Source of the DNA: Streptomyces sp. AC1-42W
Lineage (GTDB): Bacteria; Actinomycetota; Actinomycetes; Streptomycetales; Streptomycetaceae
Reading direction: 5' to 3'
DNA: 64,000 bases
NCBI RefSeq assembly: GCF_003248355.1
Contig: NZ_QKWY01000001.1
Location: 310,001-374,000 of the forward strand
The notes below the pieces were generated by a model. The model did no database searches, had not been told where the DNA came from, and saw nothing but the letters and a program-made list of their open reading frames with translations. Below are positions 17,270 to 24,986 of this stretch, in pieces; the stretch's first letter is position 1, and each line of letters begins with the position of its first letter. The translations under genes and the position numbers were made by a program.

Positions 17270-19384
17270 ATGAATGACGCGAACGCGGTCGCGCGAGATC
17301 CGCACAGGAATGAGATCAGCGGCGACACGACGTTGAACGGACCCACGATCCAGGCCCGTGAAGTGCACGGGGGCGTGCATTTCCACTCGGCGCCCACCGC
17401 TCAGGGCCGCCCCGCGCCACCCCGCCAACTCCTGCCCGTACCCGCTCACTTCACCAATCGGATCAGTGACCTCCGGGCCCTGGACGAGTTACGCGGCAGG
17501 GGCTGCGGACCGATCGTCGTCAGCGGGCGGGCCGGAATCGGGAAGACGACCCTGGTGTCCAAATGGCTGCGCTCGCTGGCCCCCGAGTTCCCCGACGGAC
17601 AGCTGTACGCGGATCTGCGCGGTCACTCGGAGGGCGATCCGGTCGGCCCGGCGGAGGTGCTGGCCCAGTTCCTCCGCGCCCTGGGCGCCGGGGCCCCGTC
17701 CACCGACGCGGCCGAACTCGCCCCGCTGTGGCGGTCGCTCACCGCCGACCGCCGGATCGCGGTCATGCTCGACAACGCGTTCACCGCCGCCCAGATCAGA
17801 CCCCTGCTGGTCGCGGGGGCAGGCGGCCTCGTGGTCGTCACCAGCCGGCGCCGGCTGACCGGCCTGCGGATGCAGGGCGCCGGCTTCCACCAACTCGACG
17901 CGCTCGGCCCGGACGACGGCGTCGAACTCCTCACCCGCGGCATCGGCGCCGAACGTGTCGAGGGCGAACTCGGCTCCGTACGCAAGCTGGTGGACCTGTG
18001 CGGCGGGCTGCCGCTCGCCGTCTGCCTGGCGTCCGCGCGGCTCGCGACCCGGCCGCGCCAGTCGGTCGAGGCGTTCGTCGACGCGCTCGCACGGAACCCG
18101 GAGGGCGGCCGGCTGTCCGCCCTCGGAGTGGAAGGAGAGACCTCGGTGCGCAAGGCCCTGGACGCGTCGTACGCGGTGCTGAGTCCCGACTGTGCCCGCC
18201 TGTACCGCACGCTGGGCCTGCTGCCCGTGCGTACCTTCGACGCGACGATCGCGGCGGCCTCCTGCGGGGAGCCGCTGGACTGGGCGGAACGCGGCCTGGA
18301 CGAACTGGTCGAGGCGAATCTCGTCGAGGACGCCGGCCCCGACAGCTGCCGCCTGCACGACCTCTTACGGATTCACGCCCACGACCGCGCCATGGAGGAC
18401 GAGACGAGCGAATCCCGCGAGGAGGCGCTGAGACGATTCTGCGACTGGTGCCTGTACACCGCGACGGCCGCACAGCAGCGGTTGACCCCGGTCCAGTACA
18501 CCCTCCCGAGAACGTACGCCCACCCGCCCGGCCTCCCGCTCCCCTTCGCCGACGACACCGGCGCGCTCGACTGGCTCGACACGTACCGCACCCAGCTCCT
18601 CGGCGCGGTCGGGCTGGCCGCGGACAAGGGCTGGTACGACACGAGCTGGATGCTCGTGGACGCCATGTGGCCGCTCTTCCTGCGCCTGCGCCACTACGCG
18701 GACTGGATCGGCGCGCACCGGATCGGCCTGGAATCCGCCCGGCAGGCCGGAGACCGGACGGCGGAGCGCCAGATGCTCAACTCCGGCGCGATCGGCCTCA
18801 GCGCCGCCGGACAGACGGAGGAGGCCATCACCTGGTACGGCGAATCCCTGCACGCCGCGCGCGAGGCCGGGGACGTCAGGGACGAGGGGCAGGCGCTCCT
18901 CGGCCTCGGCACCTGCCACCGCGCGGCCGGCCGGCCCGCCGACGCCGTGGAGCTCCTGAACCGGGCGATCACCGTGTGGGAGGGCTGCGGCTACCCGCGC
19001 GGCGCGGCCCTCGCCCGCATCATCCTCGGCGAGATCGCGCTGGCGGCGGACGACCCCCGCGAGGCCGCCGACCTCTTCGGCCGGGCGCACACCGCCCTGG
19101 TGGCGGTGGACGACCCCCATGACGCGGCGCGGGCCCTGGTCCTGCTCGGCCGCGCCCGCACGCGCGCCGGGGCGTACGCGGAGGGCTTGGCGATGATGAG
19201 GGATGCGCTCGCGGTCTTCACCGGGTCCGGCGCGGCCTTCTGGCAGGCCCGCGCCCTGGAGCTGCTGGGGGAGACCGCCGGGGAGCAGGGCGACGAGGCC
19301 GGCGCGCGGGAGCTGCTGGGGCGGGCCCGCGCCCTGTTCGAGACGACGAGCCCGGCCGACGCGCGCCGCCTTGGGGGCGGGTGA
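17270..19384 (+). CDS. NB-ARC/TPR receptor-like protein with N-terminal amyloid-type (BASS3/RHIM-like) motif
   Basis: This 704-residue protein begins with a Gly/Asn-rich segment at residues 14-38 (NEISGDTTLNGPTIQAR, then EVHGGVHFH). It fits the pattern of bacterial amyloid signalling motif BASS3, related to RHIM and fungal PP motifs, in which an N-x-x-x-G...Q-x-R core templates the same motif in a partner. An NB-ARC ATPase follows: P-loop GRAGIGKTT (86-94), Walker B IAVMLDN (163-169), CGGLPLA (244-250). TPR-like helical pairs fill residues 480-700. There is no winged-helix DNA-binding domain, unlike the divergent SARP. ATG 17270 has a G-rich site upstream. The layout suggests a STAND/NLR-type sensor that recruits an effector by amyloid templating; the candidate partner is at 22949-23374. 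Confidence 0.8.
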   Translation: MNDANAVARDPHRNEISGDTTLNGPTIQAREVHGGVHFHSAPTAQGRPAPPRQLLPVPAHFTNRISDLRALDELRGRGCGPIVVSGRAGIGKTTLVSKWLRSLAPEFPDGQLYADLRGHSEGDPVGPAEVLAQFLRALGAGAPSTDAAELAPLWRSLTADRRIAVMLDNAFTAAQIRPLLVAGAGGLVVVTSRRRLTGLRMQGAGFHQLDALGPDDGVELLTRGIGAERVEGELGSVRKLVDLCGGLPLAVCLASARLATRPRQSVEAFVDALARNPEGGRLSALGVEGETSVRKALDASYAVLSPDCARLYRTLGLLPVRTFDATIAAASCGEPLDWAERGLDELVEANLVEDAGPDSCRLHDLLRIHAHDRAMEDETSESREEALRRFCDWCLYTATAAQQRLTPVQYTLPRTYAHPPGLPLPFADDTGALDWLDTYRTQLLGAVGLAADKGWYDTSWMLVDAMWPLFLRLRHYADWIGAHRIGLESARQAGDRTAERQMLNSGAIGLSAAGQTEEAITWYGESLHAAREAGDVRDEGQALLGLGTCHRAAGRPADAVELLNRAITVWEGCGYPRGAALARIILGEIALAADDPREAADLFGRAHTALVAVDDPHDAARALVLLGRARTRAGAYAEGLAMMRDALAVFTGSGAAFWQARALELLGETAGEQGDEAGARELLGRARALFETTSPADARRLGGG

Positions 19385-19402
19385 GGTGGCGGGGGGTTGG
19401 GT

Positions 19403-19448
19403 CCGGGTCCGGGCCGGGGCGTGAACGAACCGCCCCGCCCCGACCCGG
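19403..19448. terminator. Terminator hairpin after the NB-ARC/TPR gene
   Basis: A GC-rich imperfect inverted repeat (arms 19403-19421 and 19431-19448, loop TGAACGAAC) lies 19 nt after the stop, between convergent genes. Confidence 0.5.
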
Positions 19449-19470
19449 TGCGGCCGCGCCGCCGCGCTGA

Positions 19471-20039
19471 TCAGGCGGGCGTCGCGGCGCGGGCGTACGG
19501 CCATTCCCGCAGTGTCCGCCCCGCCACCAGCCAGGCATGCACGCAGGACGGCAGCAGGGACGGCTCCTGCGGCGCTCCGGCTGCCGCCCGCCCGTGGTGC
19601 GGGTCGTCCGGTACGAGCACCACGGACCGGTCGAACCCACTGGCGAGGGCCCAGCCGCCGGCACCCCCGGCCAGCGGCACCGCGGCCAGTCCGCAGCCCG
19701 GATACGCCGCGAGGAGCCGGGCCAGCCGCCGCAGCCCCCCGGCCACCGAGCACACCCGGCTGCCCTGGAGCACGTCCCCGCACCCCAGCAGCGAGGCGTC
19801 CCGGCAGGCGTCCACGTCGACGACCAGGTGCTCGTCGACGACCGGTGCGAGTGGCGAGGCCCATGCGACCGGTGTGGCCAGTGCGACCGGTGCGGTCAGC
19901 GCGACCGGTGTGGCCCGTGCGACCGGTGCGCGATGGGCCGGTCGCACGGGCCCGGGCGCACGCTGAACGACGTACCGTCCCAGCGGGCGCACAGCACGTC
20001 GGGGAAGGGGTCCGCCTCGACCACGACCAGCCGCTTCAC
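19471..20039 (-). pseudogene. Hypothetical gene with frameshift beside an 18-bp tandem repeat
   Basis: GTG 20039 overlaps the stop of the glycosyltransferase-like gene (GTGA) and starts MKRLVVVEADPFPDVLCARW. The frame continues to about 19940, then ends at 19896. A second frame carries on coherently through an Ala/Pro/Val repeat into VDEHLVVDVDACRDASLLG, SVAGGLRRLARLLAAYPGCG and SFDRSVVLVPDDP-like sequence (LASGFDRSVVLVPDD), stopping at 19471. The join must fall near 19935-19945, next to four 18-bp repeats. The combined product would be about 188 residues with no domain I recognise. It is the second gene of the leftward operon. Confidence 0.6.
19865..19936. repeat. Four tandem 18-bp repeats
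   Basis: Units of the form GCGACCGGTGYGGYCMGY start at 19865, 19883, 19901 and 19919; the last is diverged in its final third. Each unit encodes six residues of an Ala/Thr/Pro/Val repeat on the minus strand, so changes in copy number alone would keep the frame. Confidence 0.85.
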
Positions 20040-21361
20040 GCCAGCGCCTCCCCACGCCCAGGCGCCCACGCGGCCGGCGGCAGGGGCTCCGGCAGCGGCA
20101 CGGTCACCGGCTCGTGCGCGGGCTGGCCGATGCCCAGGAGCCCGTACATGAGCCGGCGCGTGTTCCGGTTGAACCGGCCCGGCTCCGAGGTGATGCGCGA
20201 TCTGATCGGCGCGTACTCCTCCACCCGGTACTCCCGCGACACATAGGCGAGTTGATCCACGAGCGGGTGGGTGGGCGACAGCCGGGGAGCCAGGGCGGCG
20301 AGGGTCGCGGCCGGTGAGGCGGGATTGATCTCGTGCTCCGGGGAGGCGGCCAGCAGGATCGGCGCCCCGGTGAGCGTGCCGTACAGCGTGACCGATCCGT
20401 GGTCGCCGATGATCCAGTCCGCCGCGATCAGCACGCTGCGCCAGTCCGCCTCCGGCGGCACGATCCCCATGCCCAGATGCACGCACCGCGACAGCCACGA
20501 CCGGACCTGATAGGCGCCGTGCCCGGCCCACACATTGGGGTGGACGAGCAGCGCCGTACGGTAGCGGGCCGCGGGTAACTCGCAGATGAGCCGCGGCAGC
20601 AGCGCGTCGAACCGGCCGAAGGAGGAATGGGCTCCCCAGGTCGAGACCGCGACGACGAGCTTCTGCCCCTCCGCGAGCCCGAGCGCCCTGCGGTACGCGG
20701 CCCGCAGCGGCAGGCTGGCCGTGATCCGGTCGTGCACCGGATCACCGAGTACATGGGCCAGCGGAAGCGCCTCCGGGCAGGTGTGGGCGAGTTCGCGCAG
20801 CTCGTCGTGGTGCGGCACGCCCACGGCCGCGGGGAGCCTGCCGCCGGGGGACAGGTCCTGCCTGCGCAGCCCCGCCACGCCGGAGTTCGCCCCCTCGCTC
20901 ACCCGCTTCAGATAGTTGGCCCCGTGCGGCAGGGTGATCAGGGGCGCGTTCACGTACTCCACGCCGCGCGGCCCGGCGGCCAGGGCGAGATCGAACGTCA
21001 TGCCCGTGGCCTGCTCCCACGGCAGCACCACGCTCCCGAGCCGGGCGAGGAAGGCGGGCACGCCGTCACCGAAGGCGTGCGGCGGCGCCGTGAAGAAGAT
21101 CTGGAGCCGGAAGTCGGCCTCCAGCAGCGCCAGGACGTCGAGCAGGCGCTTCCCGTACGTCACGGTGTGGACCACCGCCAGCACCCGTTTCCGTCCCACC
21201 AGCGTCAGCCACTGCCGTGTCTCCGGCCCCCTCGCCTCGACGGCGTCCGGTTCGAACCGGCCTGCCGCAGCCGTGCCCGCCCCGCCCGTACCCGTTCCGG
21301 TCGTACCCGCCCCGCTCGTGCCCGTTCCGGTCGTACTCAACGCCGACATGGCGTCCCCCAT
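20036..21361 (-). CDS. GT-B-like glycosyl/glycerophosphotransferase-type protein
   Basis: This 441-residue protein has a Gly/Thr-rich N-terminal 30 residues, then two Rossmann-like halves. The first has RVLAVVHTVTYGKRLLDVL and LITLPHGANYLKR; the second has KLVVAVSTWGAHSSFGRFD, LLVHPNVWAGHG and WIIGDHGSVTLYGTLTGAPIL. The last motif matches the donor-binding region of CDP-glycerol glycerophosphotransferase and related GT-B enzymes. A cell-wall polymer or glycan role is inferred; the substrate is unknown. ATG 21361 has a near-perfect GGAGGAG 5 nt upstream, which fixes the start. It heads a two-gene unit whose upstream region is interrupted by the ISL3 element. Confidence 0.72.
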   Translation of the reverse strand: MGDAMSALSTTGTGTSGAGTTGTGTGGAGTAAAGRFEPDAVEARGPETRQWLTLVGRKRVLAVVHTVTYGKRLLDVLALLEADFRLQIFFTAPPHAFGDGVPAFLARLGSVVLPWEQATGMTFDLALAAGPRGVEYVNAPLITLPHGANYLKRVSEGANSGVAGLRRQDLSPGGRLPAAVGVPHHDELRELAHTCPEALPLAHVLGDPVHDRITASLPLRAAYRRALGLAEGQKLVVAVSTWGAHSSFGRFDALLPRLICELPAARYRTALLVHPNVWAGHGAYQVRSWLSRCVHLGMGIVPPEADWRSVLIAADWIIGDHGSVTLYGTLTGAPILLAASPEHEINPASPAATLAALAPRLSPTHPLVDQLAYVSREYRVEEYAPIRSRITSEPGRFNRNTRRLMYGLLGIGQPAHEPVTVPLPEPLPPAAWAPGRGEALA

Positions 21362-21494
21362 TGATTCTCCTCCGTGTGCCACGAACTGCCTGTGTCGCTG
21401 GGATGCCCGGCAGATGGGACGGAACCCTGGCGGAAGCCTTGCGAGAACCTTGCGGCGTTCTGGCAAGGACGCCCTCCGGCAGGGCGCAGAGAGG

Positions 21495-21502
21495 TGAAAA
21501 GG
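21495..21502. repeat. Target-site duplication of the ISL3 element, left copy
   Basis: TGAAAAGG at 21495-21502 is repeated exactly at 22906-22913, flanking the element. Eight base pairs is the usual ISL3-family duplication. Confidence 0.9.
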
Positions 21503-22905
21503 GGCTCTCCTGTCGCTTCCGTGGGTCGCTGACCTGGGGGTATGCGCAGAACACGCCGCACCCGGAGTACGTTTCGACTGCTGAAGGTACGAAACGGAAG
21601 AACCAGGTACGGCGTGCGGAACACGAGGATATGGGCCAGGCTGCTCGATGTCGAAAAGACGGTGATCGAGCAGGTCGAGGCCGAGGAGGCCGACAGCGGC
21701 GACGATCTGGTGATCGTCGCTCATGCCCGTCCGGCTCGGGGACGGCGGCAGCGGTGCGGGGTGTGCGGCCGCAAGGCGGCGAAGTACGACGCCGGAGAGG
21801 GACGCCGTCGCTGGCGGGCCCTGGACGTCGGGGTACTCAAGGCGTTCATCGAGGCCGACGCGCCGCGGGTGTCCTGCCCCGAGCACGGGGTGACCGTGGC
21901 GGCGGTGCCCTGGGCCCGGCACCGGGCCGGCCACACCTACGCCTTCGACGCGCAGGCCGCCTGGCTGGCCACCTGCTGCTCGAAGACGGCCGTCACCCGG
22001 CTGATGCGGATCGGATGGCGCACGGTCGGCGCCGTGGTCGCCCGGGTCTGGTCGGATGCCGAGGCGCAGGCCGACCGGCTGGCCGGACTGCGGCGGATCG
22101 GGATCGACGAGATCAGCTACAAGAAGCGGCACAAGTACCTGACTGTCGTCGTGGACCATGATTCGGGCCGTCTGCTGTGGGCCGAACCCGGGCGGGACAG
22201 GGCCACCTTGAACAAGTTCTTCGACCTCCTCGGCCCTGAACGCTCCGCGGGGATCACGCATGTGTCGGCCGACGCGGCGGACTGGGTCACCGGCCCGGTT
22301 GCCGCACACTGCCCCGACGCTGTGCGCGTGATGGACCCCTTCCACACGGTGAAGTGGGCGACCGACGCCCTGGACGTCGTGCGCCGTGAGGTCTGGAACG
22401 CCGAGCGCAAGGGCAAGGGCCGGGCCACGCCGGGATCGAAGTCGCTGAAGAAGGCCCGCTTCGCGCTGTGGAAGAACCCCGAAGATCTCACGCAGTACCA
22501 GCGTTCCCAGCTGGAGTTCGTCGCCAAGGCCCATCCCGTCCTCCACCGCGCCTACCTCCTGAAGGAGGGACTCCGTCTCGCCCTGAAGTCCGGCACCGAC
22601 ACCCCCGAGGCTCTGTGGGACTGGGTGCTGTGGGCCCGCCGCTGCCGCATCGACGCCTTCGTCGACCTGCAACGCTCCATCGTCCGGCACTGGGACGCGA
22701 TCACCGCAGCGGCCGAGCACGGCCTGTCCAACGGACTCGTCGAATCGATGAACACCAAGATCCGGCTCATCACCCGCATCGCCTTCGGCTTCAAGAACCC
22801 CACCGCCCTCATCGCCCTCGCCATGCTCAGCCTCGGCGGACACCGACCCCACCTACCAGGACGTCAACCCGCGAACCGATGACCCACGGATCCGACAGGA
22901 GAGCC
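21503..22905 (+). mobile_element. ISL3-family insertion sequence, complete
   Basis: The 1403-bp element is bounded by 25-bp imperfect inverted repeats (left 21503-21527, starting GGCTCTCCTGTCG; right 22881-22905), with perfect 8-bp target duplications outside. It holds one intact transposase gene. It separates the start of the GT-B-like gene from the end of the small amyloid-motif gene and may have displaced the promoter of the former. Confidence 0.95.
21614..22882 (+). CDS. ISL3 family transposase
   Basis: This 422-residue DDE transposase has an N-terminal zinc-binding segment (RCGVCGRKAAKYD, then SCPEHG), a helix-turn-helix linker, and the catalytic core with IGIDEISYKKRHKYLTVVVD, HVSADAADWV and the C-terminal GLVESMNTKIRLITRIAFGFKN that defines the family. 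GTG 21614 is the first start after the left repeat that gives a normal-length protein. The gene ends one nucleotide into the right inverted repeat. Confidence 0.93.
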   Translation: MRNTRIWARLLDVEKTVIEQVEAEEADSGDDLVIVAHARPARGRRQRCGVCGRKAAKYDAGEGRRRWRALDVGVLKAFIEADAPRVSCPEHGVTVAAVPWARHRAGHTYAFDAQAAWLATCCSKTAVTRLMRIGWRTVGAVVARVWSDAEAQADRLAGLRRIGIDEISYKKRHKYLTVVVDHDSGRLLWAEPGRDRATLNKFFDLLGPERSAGITHVSADAADWVTGPVAAHCPDAVRVMDPFHTVKWATDALDVVRREVWNAERKGKGRATPGSKSLKKARFALWKNPEDLTQYQRSQLEFVAKAHPVLHRAYLLKEGLRLALKSGTDTPEALWDWVLWARRCRIDAFVDLQRSIVRHWDAITAAAEHGLSNGLVESMNTKIRLITRIAFGFKNPTALIALAMLSLGGHRPHLPGRQPANR

Positions 22906-22948
22906 TGAAAAGGGGGCGCGGAGAAGGGGCGTGCCCGGTGAGGCGCCG

Positions 22949-23374
22949 CTAGCGGTCGTCTTCGCGTTCGGGCAGGTTGAAGGTGATCTGCGAGAAGTCC
23001 CGGCCCTGGAGCAGGGGCGCGTTGTGCGTGCCTCCGCTGACGTTGTTGCTCACATCGCCGCCCGTTCCGCTCCGCGCTTCCCGCCACCACGTGTCGAGCA
23101 GGGCGCGGAACTCGCCGTCCAGCGCGGCCCGTACACCGAGTGCCGTCGCGAGGGCCTGGGCACGCAGCGGGTCGGCCGGATCGCGCTCCAGTTCCGCGGG
23201 TTCCCGCTCGCCGGAGCTGATCCCGGAATCCGTGGCGGAGTCGCCGTCCTCGGGCGAGGCACGCCGGAACGGGCGTCTGACCAGCGCGGTGAGCCCCTGC
23301 CATGCCTGGCGGCCGGCGTCCCCGCCGACACTGCCGGCCATGGCCGTGAGAGCGGCTGCCGTGATCGCGTCCAT
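22949..23374 (-). CDS. Small helical protein with C-terminal amyloid-type (BASS3-like) motif, putative effector
   Basis: This 141-residue protein starts with a hydrophobic helical segment (MDAITAAALTAMAGSVGGD, then AWQGLTALVRRPF), has an acidic linker (41-68), a second helical part (70-100), and ends with a Gly/Asn motif at residues 107-133: NNVSGGTHNAPLLQGRD then FSQITFN. The C-terminal motif resembles the one at the N-terminus of the NB-ARC protein (N-x-x-S-G...Q-x-R-[DE]). Small proteins with a membrane-active helical (Bell-type) domain and a C-terminal BASS motif are the expected effectors of such receptors. ATG 23374 has GGAGGAG 8 nt upstream. It is divergent from a lipoprotein gene. The family call is mine, from pattern, without a search. 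Confidence 0.72.
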   Translation of the reverse strand: MDAITAAALTAMAGSVGGDAGRQAWQGLTALVRRPFRRASPEDGDSATDSGISSGEREPAELERDPADPLRAQALATALGVRAALDGEFRALLDTWWREARSGTGGDVSNNVSGGTHNAPLLQGRDFSQITFNLPEREDDR

Positions 23375-23535
23375 ACCGGTCTCCTCCGGTTCGCCCGCCT
23401 TCGGGCCCAGCGTAGGTCGGCGACGTACGGCCACGCAGGGGTTCCGCCGGGTTCGGGGCGGTGGCGGACACGTCGACCGGCCGTGCCCGTACGCTGTCTT
23501 CGCCCGAATGTTCGGGCCAGGGGGCAGGGGGCGGC

Positions 23536-24867
23536 ATGACAACGCGTACGGGACAGGCATCGGGCCGGGAACGGGCAGGCCGGCGGAGAAGGGCACGCAC
23601 CCGACTCCTCGCGACGGCCGCCGCGCTCCTCGTCGCCGCGACCACCGGCTGCTCCGCCTTCGGGGGCTCGCTGAGCGTCGTCTGGGAGGCCCCGGCCGAC
23701 AACCTCGTCGAGGAACGGGGCAACGGCGCCTGGCTGGTCGGTGACACACTCGTCCGCAGCCGGTACGACAAGGTCACCGCCTTCGCCGCGGATACGGGGA
23801 AGGCACGCTGGGAGTACACCCCGCCCGGCCGGGAACGCGTCTGCGCGGTCAGCCGGAACGCGGTCGACTCCGTCGTACTGATCGCACGGGGCCGCAGCAC
23901 GCCCGAGGGCTGCACGACCGTCGCCGCGCTCGACCTCACGACCGGCCGCGAGCGCTGGCACACCGCCCGCACGGCGGGCGGCCGACTGACCGAGTCGCTC
24001 ACCGAGACGTTCACCGGGATGGTCGCCGCGGGCGGTGGGCTGGCCGTCCTGCGGGACGCCGACGACGACTGGGCGATCGACATGCGGCCCGGCATCCCAG
24101 GCGCGAAGGCCCTGCGCGCCTTCGACCTGCGGACCGGCGCCGAGCGCTGGACGGCGGCCGTTCCCGAGGGCTGCGTGCCCGAGCAGGTCGAGGCCGGGAA
24201 GCGGCAGGTCGTCGCCGTCCTCGCCTGCGACCGCACGGAACTGAGCCTTGCCGCGTTCGCCCCGGACGATGGCCGGCTGCGCTGGACCGCGCCGCTCGGC
24301 AGCCGCGCGGTGCCCGCGCCGGACGGACAACTGGCCCTGGTCTCCGCCGAACCGGCGATGGTGCGGACCGCCACGAGGGAGCTCGCGCCCGGCGCCTTCC
24401 TGGCCTTCGACGAGGCCGGGAAGACCACGGCCCGGATCGACTTCAAGGGCGACTACGGCGACCTGCGGGCCCACGTACCGGCCCTCGTGTCCGTCCGGGA
24501 CGGGCGCTTCTACGTCGGCGCCGAGGGCCTGTCCGGCAGGGCGTACCGGGGCCGCGTCGTCGCCTTCGACCTCAAGGACGGCCGCCGGCTCTGGCTGGAG
24601 AACGTGGCCGTCGCGGGCGGCCTGCGCGGCCTCGACGTGACCGGTGACCGGGTGACCGTCCTCTCCGACCAGGGCTCCCGCGAGGACGGCCACGAAGAGC
24701 TGCGGGTCCTCGACGCGGCCGACGGCGACGAGCGGGAGAAGATCGACACCGGCCTGGACATGATCCGCACGGACACCGAACTGGCAGCCCTGTTCACGTA
24801 CAAGGACCAACTCGTCACCGCCCGCCGCACCCCGGGCAGCCCGTTCACGATGTACACCCGCGACTGA
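23536..24867 (+). CDS. PQQ-like beta-propeller lipoprotein
   Basis: This 443-residue exported protein has a basic N-terminus, a hydrophobic segment (LLATAAALLVAATTG) and a lipobox TTGC, so it should be lipid-anchored outside the membrane. The rest is a beta-propeller with recurrent blades of the type AFAADTGKARWEY, ALDLTTGRERWHT, AFDLRTGAERWTA and AFDLKDGRRLWLE. Such propellers usually scaffold or bind ligands; most lack bound PQQ. ATG 23536 follows a G-rich site. It is divergent from the small amyloid-motif gene (161 bp between), so shared control is possible. Confidence 0.85.
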   Translation: MTTRTGQASGRERAGRRRRARTRLLATAAALLVAATTGCSAFGGSLSVVWEAPADNLVEERGNGAWLVGDTLVRSRYDKVTAFAADTGKARWEYTPPGRERVCAVSRNAVDSVVLIARGRSTPEGCTTVAALDLTTGRERWHTARTAGGRLTESLTETFTGMVAAGGGLAVLRDADDDWAIDMRPGIPGAKALRAFDLRTGAERWTAAVPEGCVPEQVEAGKRQVVAVLACDRTELSLAAFAPDDGRLRWTAPLGSRAVPAPDGQLALVSAEPAMVRTATRELAPGAFLAFDEAGKTTARIDFKGDYGDLRAHVPALVSVRDGRFYVGAEGLSGRAYRGRVVAFDLKDGRRLWLENVAVAGGLRGLDVTGDRVTVLSDQGSREDGHEELRVLDAADGDEREKIDTGLDMIRTDTELAALFTYKDQLVTARRTPGSPFTMYTRD

Positions 24868-24986
24868 CCCCACACTCAGCCCGGAGCGGGCATCCTGGGC
24901 GAAGGCGGCCTGCTCCGGGGTGACGAGGGTCCGTACGTCTCGGAGGGCTTCGGGAAGCGGAAGTGCTTACAGCCGCGGATCGGTAC

